Assembly (NCBI GenBank): GCA_037074765.1
Contig: JBAMDO010000079.1
Location: 124,001 to 188,000, forward strand
Source of the DNA: Mansonella perstans
Taxonomy: Eukaryota; Nematoda; Chromadorea; Rhabditida; Onchocercidae
Direction of reading: 5' to 3'
DNA: 64,000 nt
Below the pieces are notes generated by a model that saw only the letters and a program-made list of their open reading frames with translations, did not search any database and was not told where the DNA came from. Of the stretch, positions 55,801-64,000 are shown one piece after another. The first letter of the stretch is position 1. Each line of letters starts with the position of its first letter. Made by a program: the position numbers and the translations under genes.

Positions 55801-58800
55801 GGTCATACGCACGAAATTGAAAAATTTGTAAAGAACAATAATTTAGAGCAGTGTTGACGAGGCTTATAGAGAAACATTTCCCAACGGAAAATACGATTTC
55901 TTCAGCGGATGTGTATACCAATTTCGACAGAATGTGCAATGAATTAGACCGCCCAGCTAAACGCAAATGTGCGTATAGTAGAATATTATGTAATAGAGTA
56001 TTATGTTACAAATTGCGACCTTTGTGAACTTCCGTGTTACTGTTACTTCTGATTAAATCAGTGGTAGTTTCAATATATGACTCAGCCACAGCATGTGCAA
56101 TATTTTAAATTACTAGCATTACATATCTTCTGGAGATGGAGCAAAAATTATTTTTAATAACTGCTTGTTTCAGTGGAAAAGTTCGGATCTGTGGGCTTGT
56201 CAACGTTTAGTCCACCTACAAAACGAATGAAGCAAAATTTCACTATGGAAGAAGAACAAACAGATGAGGAGCGGGAAGCTGATTCAGATAGTACTGAATC
56301 ATCAGCACGAGATGATAGTTTGCACTCAACAGAGGAGGAAAATGAATCATCTAGTGAAGAGGGAGAGCGTACGTTCTTTTCTTTTAAATTGATTTAAAGT
56401 AATGCTGTGATTGGTATTTGTTGTTTAATGATAATCTGATTTACAAGTTGACGTCGAATTAGCATTCATTTCTGATGAATAGGGGCAAACATCCAAATTA
56501 TTTCACCGTAAATTTAATCCTCGAAATAAGAAATTGCTACCTCAATAAATACACATTAGATTGTTTAGGTACTAAGGAAATGTAAACCAGTGCGCCATCG
56601 CGCTAAACTTCATTTTATATTAATCGGATCGTGCATGACTAGTTTTTATGTTAATATTAAAGAATTTAGTCAATAAAGTATCACAAATAATCCGACGCAA
56701 AAAAACTGAATCTGTATGAACCAGTTCAGTAACGGAAGCTGTATCATGTAAAAATGGCCATAATTTTGAAATTGCATTTCTATATTATTTTTTATTTTTT
56801 TCCTTATCACTTTCCCTCGAATTTAGCATCAAATGGAGCCATCCAAGGTGACGAAGATACCTGGCTGCAAAGATTGTTGGATGAGGCGAAAAGTTCAGAT
56901 GAGGAAACAGCTGAAGGAAAAAGTGGGAGTGAAAAGGCGAAAGAAGGAAGTGATGAGGAGGAACTGAATCCTTTTACTTGTGATTTTACTAGAGGTGAGA
57001 TGTTGTTTCAAGAATCTTACCTGAAAGTTAATAAATTTTTGACAGAAATGCGAAATAAATTCTTTTATGTCTCCAGAAGATCCGTGGGCAGCAAAGCAAC
57101 AAGTTATTTCGGACTCACCAAAGAAGAAGAAAATTAAGAAAAAGAAGTTGAAAAAGAAGCAGAAGAAACCTACGACTAGTAAGATCGATTCTGTAGCGAT
57201 GGTAAGATTGTTTTTTGGAAATGCAAGATATAGAATGAAACCTGGTTTGAGAAAGAAGTAATTTAAAAATGACTTTTGTCTTAACTGTTGCCAAATAGCA
57301 ATACTGCTAGATACTAGTAATTGTCCAGTAATTTAAAAAAAAAACTTTTGTCTCAAGATATGCTCAACTTGCGGATATAACCAGCAGGCGAATTAAGTGA
57401 AATTATGTGTGTACGTTACTGCAACTTTTTTTAAGCAAGTTGAGCATATCTTTGATTAGATTTAACATTCAGTTGAAGTCAACAGTACTGAACGGATTAG
57501 ATCAGCCACGTTAATCCTCTTATTCATCTTAAAAAGAATAATGGGACAGAAATGAATTTTTAATGCAAAAAATGATTATGAATAAATAAACGAAATTCAT
57601 TGCAGCATAACACTGCCGATGCTTTCATGTCATCATCACGTTTGGTTAGTGATGAAGATCTTACGCTTGGTGAAACTTCCCTAATCAAAGCAGAGTTGCT
57701 GGCTGCTGTAGAGCGTCTCAGTTCCCGATTGCCACCAAATACACTTGATCAGCTGATTGACGAATTGGGTGGTCCTGATTATGTCGCTGAGGTTTTGATT
57801 TTCAGTTTGGATCAAAACATTTATTGTTTATTGAATGAAAATTTTTCTTCAAAACATTAACTGAATATATAACCTTAGATGACGGGTCGTAAAGGTCGTG
57901 TTGTATGCCGTGAAGATGGAGATGTTGAATATGAACTTCGACATGCTGGGGCAGATGTACCGCTTGAATTAATGAATATGGATGAAAAAGATAAATTTAT
58001 GAAGGGCGAAAAATTAGTTGCTGTAATTTCAGAAGCAGCATCTTCTGGTATCTCATTGCAAGTCAGTTTTAATACTCTTTTTTTTTCGTCGCTTTTTGAA
58101 ATGAATCTTATTTACGTGTAAAAATTTAATGCCACAGATAAACCAGTGACAATTTTGTCTTTAGTCGGACCGAAGAGCTACAAATCGTCGACGCCGCGTA
58201 CATATTACGTTGGAATTACCTTGGTCTGCCGACAAAGCTATTCAGCAATTTGGTAATTTCTCTTTCTTATTACTCAGCAAATGCATTCCCGAACACGAGA
58301 AATTTGAGAAAATAAATATCTATTTCAGGACGTACACATCGTTCAAATCAAGTGAGCGCACCGGAATACATATTCTTGATATCCGAACTTGCTGGTGAAA
58401 AAAGGTAGTTAGCATAACTTGTAATGCATCATACTGCTTTTTCTTGTTCATTTTTTAAAACCGATTTTAATGCATGTTGTACGGCAATGAAAACTTTTTC
58501 TTAAATTTTTTCTTATTTTTATGCGTATATTGTTGGATTGTGCTTTACATAGGTTTGCATCAATCGTTGCTAAACGACTTGAATCTCTCGGAGCATTAAC
58601 ACATGGTGATCGTCGTGCAACAGAATCACGTGACCTAAGTCAGTTTAATTTGGATACAAGATATGGCCGAGCTGCTTTAGATGTATTGCTGCGAACAATT
58701 ACTGGGTTGCTCAATCCGCCACTTATACCACCACCGAAGGATTACAAACCTGGAAATTTTATCTCTGGTAAACGTTTCTTGCTTCGATTTGTTGAAAATA

Positions 58801-60367
58801 TAAACATACATGTGATCTAATTTGGTGCAGAAATATTCTTGATGAACTTAATGTTTTTTTTACTGAAGTACTTGAAATTTTGAATGTTACAGATATGCAA
58901 TGTTATATGGAAGGTGTTGGTTTGCTGTCACTGGATAACGGCGTTTATACAATTGAAAGAGAATCTGCAACTATACCAAAGTTTCTGAATCGTCTGCTTG
59001 GCTTACCAGTGCATGCCCAAAATGCACTCTTCCAGTATTTTTCTGATATCGTTGCTGAATTGGTTGCACAGGCGAAGCATGATGGGACTTATGATATGGG
59101 TATTATGGGTGAGCTCTTGTTTTCCTGTGAATTTGGTTGAACTGTTTGAGGATTTGTTAACTCAATTAATACGCTTATTTTAAAGTATTTCGTTCAATTC
59201 TTGAGTAATGTTTTAGATCTTGGGATGGGTGGTGATGAGGCACGTAAATTAGAAACTCGTGTATTCACGGGACGCTATGAAAGTGGTTTCTTCCGGGTTG
59301 AAATTCACAAAATTGGCGTGGAACGTGGTGTAAGTTGGGAGGATGCTTATGCAATTTGGAAAGATCATCATGAAGATCAGGTAAATTTAAGTGCATTTCA
59401 GCTTGTAGAAATTTCGTTGCTCAAACAATCAATTGTGAGCGCTAGTTCGAATTATAATTTTATTATGTCCTTCCTCCTTCATAAGAAGTTAGCTAGCATA
59501 TTTTTAATTTCCAGGATGGATTTTATCTGGCAGCAGTTGGTAATAATGGGAAGAAGACTGCCGCTCTTGTTTATGGTATCGGCAAGAAACGTTTGGATAC
59601 GGGTGCTCGTCTTTTCTGCATAACGCGACCAAGCACAGGTCGAAGTGCAAAACTAGAAACAATCGATGAGCTAACAAAACGTTTCCATCTTGCTACTCCT
59701 GAAGAAACGGAAAAAGTTTGGAAAGATCTGTTTGAAGGTTAGAAGATCTGTGTTATTATGAAAGCAGTTTTTTGATACAAATCCTGCAGGAAGCGTTTTT
59801 TCTGACATCATTCAGTTGAAAGTTTTTCCAATGATTTTTTCTGTTAGTTTCAGGTTCGAACAAGACCTGTCAGCATAATTATTTTCATGGTCGTTGCCGG
59901 AACGAAGCAATGGGTGTATACTGCGAAACTGGACGACGGACCCGAACTTATTTTGTTCTTTCGGGTTCGGTACTCTCAGTTTGGCCGATTGTAGAAGAAG
60001 TATTGTCCAGCGGTATGTCCGCTCGAGAAATCAGACGGTCACAGCGGATGCAGATAATTCGTGTCAGAACACCACAGGATCATAAAATCGTTGGTATGGC
60101 TTTTTGATTTATATCTGAATAAAGAAGGTATTTCTACGTGACTGACGTTGTCATATACTAACGATTTTTACGAAATTATGATTTGAAAGGTTGCAACTTT
60201 CTGTTATTTTGCATCACTTTGCAACTTCCTGCCGTATTAGAAGCTTCCAAAAATTTAATATTGCAGGATTATTGGTTTTGCCGCAATACGTACGAACATT
60301 GGTTGCGCGTTTTGAGAAACACTGTGGTGGCTGTGTGGAATCGAAATCAATAAATACTTTAAATTGA
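49894..60367 (+). CDS. SBNO1: Strawberry notch homologue (SBNO, DExD/H-type helicase)
   Basis: Large nuclear SNF2-like ATPase acting as a transcriptional co-regulator in Notch/EGF-linked signalling; C. elegans let-765 is the homologue. 28 exons, coding 49894-50406, 50526-50706, 50818-50983, 51205-51805, 52333-52485, 52740-52848, 53107-53191, 53478-53550, 53677-53841, 54381-54540, 54688-54824, 54933-55073, 55259-55366, 55560-55705, 55847-55968, 56174-56368, 56827-56994, 57077-57201, 57606-57791, 57879-58061, 58165-58252, 58329-58404, 58553-58767, 58893-59108, 59217-59380, 59515-59737, 59854-60093, 60267-60367; 1679 residues, phases perfect. Start [14 protein letters not shown] resembles other SBNO N-termini. 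Walker [12 protein letters not shown] about 575-585, DECH 691-694, [16 protein letters not shown], and helicase motif [13 protein letters not shown] about 1266-1276. Acidic/Ser-rich then poly-Lys linkers occupy about 955-1175. The C-terminal SBNO domain includes [11 protein letters not shown] and [12 protein letters not shown]. Confidence 0.96.
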
Positions 60368-61442
60368 TATGAATGATGCTAAAAAGCTTTATGGTAAAAA
60401 TATATACGTGTTCAAAATATTCACTTCTTTCATTTAGACTTCCTTTCATGGAAGTGGTTCTCAGCTAAATGTTTAAAAATACTTTTTTTTCCCCGTCCTA
60501 TGTTATATTCATTTGTTGTATTCATGTTTGGTAATCGGTCCATCAGGATGAATCAATTTTCTCTCTTATTTCAGAAATTTTGATGAAAATTGTTTTTATT
60601 TGTTTACAAATTTTCTTTTTTGTTATGTATGTATATTTAACAAAAGCAAGCCAGTATATCTGTTGTCTGTTGAGAAATTGGTTTATTGCTCTTATCTTGT
60701 GAATATCTACTTCTGTTTTATGTTACTTTAGCTTTCAATTTTCTCACACTTAATGTACGTTTTTTGCTTGTTGTTGTTGATTTATTAGTTCTATCCATCT
60801 ATATGATGTATCATTTCAATTATCAAAAGCTGTTGATACATACATACCTTTTTCATATATTTGCACAATATGTTTTGCTCTCTTATCAAATCAAATGAAT
60901 TTGAATTCATGCACCATTCTTAAACACTTATACATTGCCGATCGTTTTTTTTTCCAAACAAATTAAAATGAAACTTAATGGTGATATTTTAATATAAGCA
61001 ATCAAAGGTTAAAAGTTTGCGTGACATTTATTATCCTACACTTTGTAGCATTAATTGATGAATATGTATTGCTAGCATACATTTTGCATAGTGAACTCAC
61101 CTTTTGACCATTGCAGACCATTCCATCGTAGCTTGTTATTGCAAAGTTTGATTCTCGACTAGGTTTGGTAGCATTACTGGACATCTATAGAGAACTTCAT
61201 TAAGGCCTTTGAATCCTTTTTGCATTGTAATATTTAATCCATGCAAAAAGTGCATTTACCGAAGCGACAAATTTTGCGTCGGAATTTTAATTTAGGAAAA
61301 GGTAAGCAAACAGTATTTAGTTAAAAGTATTAAAATGGTTTAAAGAGTTGACGAGCTTATCGTACATTCGGACATTACGTACTCTCATAATCATTATTGC
61401 ATTTTGCTTGATGTTTTTTTCTGCAAAACCGAAGGTATAAGT
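60368..61442. other. Spacer between SBNO1 and tRNA-Ala
   Basis: About 1.1 kb, AT-rich; holds the SBNO1 3' UTR. No other exon or repeat array seen. A TTTT run on the minus strand (61428-61425), about 15 nt past the tRNA 3' end, would serve as the pol III terminator. Confidence 0.5.
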
Positions 61443-61514
61443 TGGAGGTTGGGGGGATCGAACCCCCGACCTCTCGCATGCAAAGCGAGCGCTCTACCAC
61501 TGAGCTAAACCCCC
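61443..61514 (-). tRNA. tRNA-Ala (anticodon UGC)
   Basis: Reads 5' GGGGGTTTAGCTCAGTGG on the minus strand and folds as a complete cloverleaf of 72 nt. The acceptor stem is GGGGGTT/AACCTCC with one G-U pair and discriminator A. The D arm is GCTC/GAGC, the anticodon stem CTCGC/GCGAG around TTTGCAT (anticodon TGC), and the T arm GGGGG/CCCCC around TTCGATC. Internal pol III A box (TAGCTCAGTGG) and B box (GGTTCGATCC) are intact, CCA is not encoded and there is no intron. All this fits a functional nuclear alanine tRNA. Confidence 0.97.
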
Positions 61515-63071
61515 GCCTCCTAGTACTCTGCCATTTGTTCTTACTTTATAAGAAAATGATTCAGATTCTATTGAAATTTAAAAAATGTTCGTATTCAAAA
61601 CCTTATGTGTTACAATTAATCCAAGAACAAATTAATCCTCAAAAATTGATTGATAATTAAAAATCAATCGAATTATGCATTCAAATAATTTTAAATTGTT
61701 CGTTTATGAAGTACAAGATGTGGAAAATTTTCATACTGTAATTTTATCATTTATATTTTCTCTTTTTATCCTTTTCCCTCTCCCACTCTTTCTGTTTCTC
61801 TCTCTCTCTCTCTCTTTTCCTAGTTTCCCTTTTAACATTTAATCATTTAATTACAATGATGATAAAATATCATTACCAATCAGTACTGAATGTAAACAAT
61901 AAAAAGGAAGGGAAAAAAAGAAAACAAATTGAGTTTTTTTTAGTTTTTAAAAAAAAACGAAAATAATTTTAACTTCTTGTATTGTCAGATTAAAAAAATT
62001 GGCTTTATTATCAATTTATAATATCGAAATTGTTAAAATTAATTAATTTTTAATTTCTAAAAAACAGAAATCAAATGCCTTTTGACTCCAATGAAATTCT
62101 TTGTGGAAAAAAAACGCGAAAAAATTTCGTTGCTTGAAATGTGACAATTAACAAATGATTAAAATTACAATTTCCTACAATAAATAATTATCTTTGACAA
62201 AAAAAGAAAATGCAAATGATCTTATGAATTGATGTATTGTGCCATCATTGAAAAAAACTTTGTAACTAAATAACTAAAAATAACAATAACGCTTATAAAA
62301 AATAGAAACTAAACAATTATAATACTTATGACTTGACAAATTTTCTGCTAGTGTCCAAGCTTACTAAGCTGTTAGCAGATGCATATGGACAATGAAAGGT
62401 GAGGTCAATTTTTGTGTGCACTATACCAAGGATTATGATAGCTTTATGATACAGCTAAGTTTATGATAACTTCCTTCCTGTGCTACTTTATGATCCATAA
62501 TTTTTTATTAATTAATATTCCAAATTAATTGTCTTATAATATTTTTAATGTAACATTAAAAAAAATGTTTATTATCAAAATTACGATGAAAAACATCAAT
62601 TATATTTGTATAGTTACTCAATGAAACAAAACAACAATAACAATAGCAATTTGGCCCAAACAGATGACAGTAAATAATAATTATTATTTTTACTATTATT
62701 ATTGCTTAATTGTTTATGCGTATTTGCTAAGCTACTTGTTGTTTGCTTAATTTTGAAATACATTGAAAAATAAACTACTGTTTAAGTTTCATTTAATGGT
62801 AAACTTTTTTGTATATTGTTATTAATTTATTTCATATTTCACACTATCATCAAACATGTATATTTTTGCTTTTACTAATATATACATTATAAAAATGGTA
62901 ATAACTGGTAAATAATTAATACCCAATTAGTTGATATTAATCTGTAATCAAATGTGTGTATATAATGTAATCTCTCTAAAAAGAACATTGTATTATATTT
63001 TGTTTCTTTCAACTATAATTAGTAGATACCAATAAGACTTATGGCAAACAACTTGCAAGGGTCAATAATAA
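61515..63071. other. AT-rich right flank
   Basis: About 1.5 kb with no gene recognised. It contains a short (TC)n run at about 61798-61814, many A/T runs and TTATTA simple sequence near 62675-62703. If the candidate exon to the right is real, part of this is its 3' UTR. Confidence 0.5.
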
Positions 63072-63181
63072 TTATGGCCCTTTCATTATTTTTGATTCTT
63101 CGAAATCGGTGATATTTGTTGTTGGGCGAAGAAATAATTCACTGCCAGTATTTTTCATATTTGTAGCAATCGATTCGTTCA
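63072..63181 (-). CDS. Possible 3'-terminal exon of an unidentified gene
   Basis: On the minus strand, after a TTTCAG acceptor, a frame runs NESIATNMKNTGSELF and then LRPTTNITDFEESKIMKGP to a TAA stop, with codon use and composition unlike the surrounding AT-rich noise. It would be the last exon of a gene that continues beyond the right edge. I do not recognise the protein, and no second exon is clear between 63182 and 64000, although a strong donor (GGTAAGTATG, near 63901) exists on that strand in a stretch closed in all frames. Weak call. Confidence 0.25.
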
Positions 63182-64000
63182 CTGAAATGACTGATATCAT
63201 CCGTAAGAGATGCATTTATATGATTTATTCATTTCAAGTAAGGTTTTAATTAGTAAAGTGAACTCAGGTAATATGTTTACCTTTATTGTAAGCTATTGAA
63301 AGAGGATGAAAGGAGCAAATGCATCAAATAGAATGAAATTTTTTAAATATTTTATGAGAAAATGATGAATTAAATTGAAATATTAGGAAAAAATGAATAT
63401 CATTAAAATAAAAAGTATTGCAATTTATTTTTCCATTCTTTTTCCTATTTTGTAACAATAAATAATTAAAATTCAAAATTTTCTAATAATAAGCTTAATT
63501 TCTATATTAAATTTCCACCTTCTTCTTGCCAGATAAGTCTTTTGTTTAATCATTTAACTTAAGCAATCCTTTCTCTCAGTTCATTTCCTCTCCTTCTCCT
63601 TCCTTTCATCTGTTCTCTTCTTAATTATTTCTTAAAATTGAAAGTGACAAAGACCGTATCTATCGCATACTCTGTTTTAAACTATACTTATTCAACAAAT
63701 TGATCGATTGAGTGCAGTTATTTCTAAAACACTAAAAATAAATAAAAAAGGCAGAGTGAAAAATTTAATTCTAATTAATCCAAAAAGTAACTGAAAATAT
63801 TTTGGAGAAAACATTCACTTTTTTTGTTTTTTTGAGCAAATATCGTAGAAAAAAATACCTGAGAATAACATTTAAGTGAAAATTACGAAACATACATACT
63901 TACCAAATTTAATCAATGAAATTGACTTTAGCTATTTGTCAGATTTAACAATGCACGAAAACAAATTGCTACAATTTCAAATTAAAATAATAGCATTAAA
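63182..64000. other. Window end, no gene assigned
   Basis: About 0.8 kb of AT-rich sequence. On the minus strand it could be intron or UTR of the gene suggested by the exon at 63072-63181; nothing else is seen. Confidence 0.4.

Noticed and set aside
61442..61660. Forward reading frame starting MEVGGIEPPTSRMQSERSTT
   Set aside because: It is the antisense translation of the tRNA-Ala gene, a familiar spurious protein in databases.
63897..63960. Strong minus-strand donor GGTAAGTATG
   Set aside because: The sequence before it has stops in all three frames, so it cannot end a coding exon; it may be chance or non-coding.

Overview
The window looks like nuclear DNA of a nematode, most probably a clade III (spirurid or filarial) worm. 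The sequence is very AT-rich, protein genes are split into many short exons, and most 3' splice sites have the nematode form TTTCAG or TTTTAG. A pol III-type tRNA gene is present. The species call is inference. I see no bacterial operons, CRISPR arrays, rRNA genes or intact transposons. Eight conserved housekeeping genes were rebuilt exon by exon by reading splice sites, and the reading phase closes at every junction except where stated.

Layout: (1) 33-5590 (+) glutaminyl-tRNA synthetase, 5' end outside the window. (2) 6856-10615 (+) RMND1/DUF155 mitochondrial protein. (3) 10616-15779 long gene-poor spacer with a 47-bp minisatellite and a purine/pyrimidine foldback. (4) 15780-19790 (+) branched-chain 2-oxoacid dehydrogenase E1 alpha. 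(5) 20775-22789 (-) SKP1, convergent with the previous gene. (6) 25320-31668 (+) REV1, divergent from SKP1. (7) 32310-38355 (-) AVL9 homologue, carrying an apparent 1-bp frameshift and a copied exon fragment. (8) 40722-43226 (-) KMT5A/SET8 H4K20 methyltransferase. (9) 43227-49893 repeat-rich spacer with a 52-bp minisatellite, a 47-bp array containing CACGTG E-boxes, a GC-rich TATA-containing island and (TG)n tracts. (10) 49894-60367 (+) strawberry notch (SBNO1) helicase in 28 exons. (11) 61443-61514 (-) tRNA-Ala(UGC). (12) AT-rich right flank with one possible terminal exon of a gene running off the right edge.

The genes do not form one pathway. Two functional links can be noted. SKP1 is the adaptor of SCF ubiquitin ligases. 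KMT5A carries a PIP-degron-like motif of the type read by CRL4-Cdt2 on PCNA, and REV1 carries a PIP-like motif plus a ubiquitin-interacting motif, both suited to (ubiquitylated) PCNA.

No obviously new multi-gene system was found. The points most worth a second look are the REV1 PIP-like/UIM tail, the AVL9 frameshift and templated exon copy, the KMT5A degron-like motif, a GC-AG intron and possible alternative first exon in SKP1, a hairpin resembling a miRNA precursor near 40240-40316, a 23-bp-arm palindrome at 38698-38745, and the E-box minisatellite.
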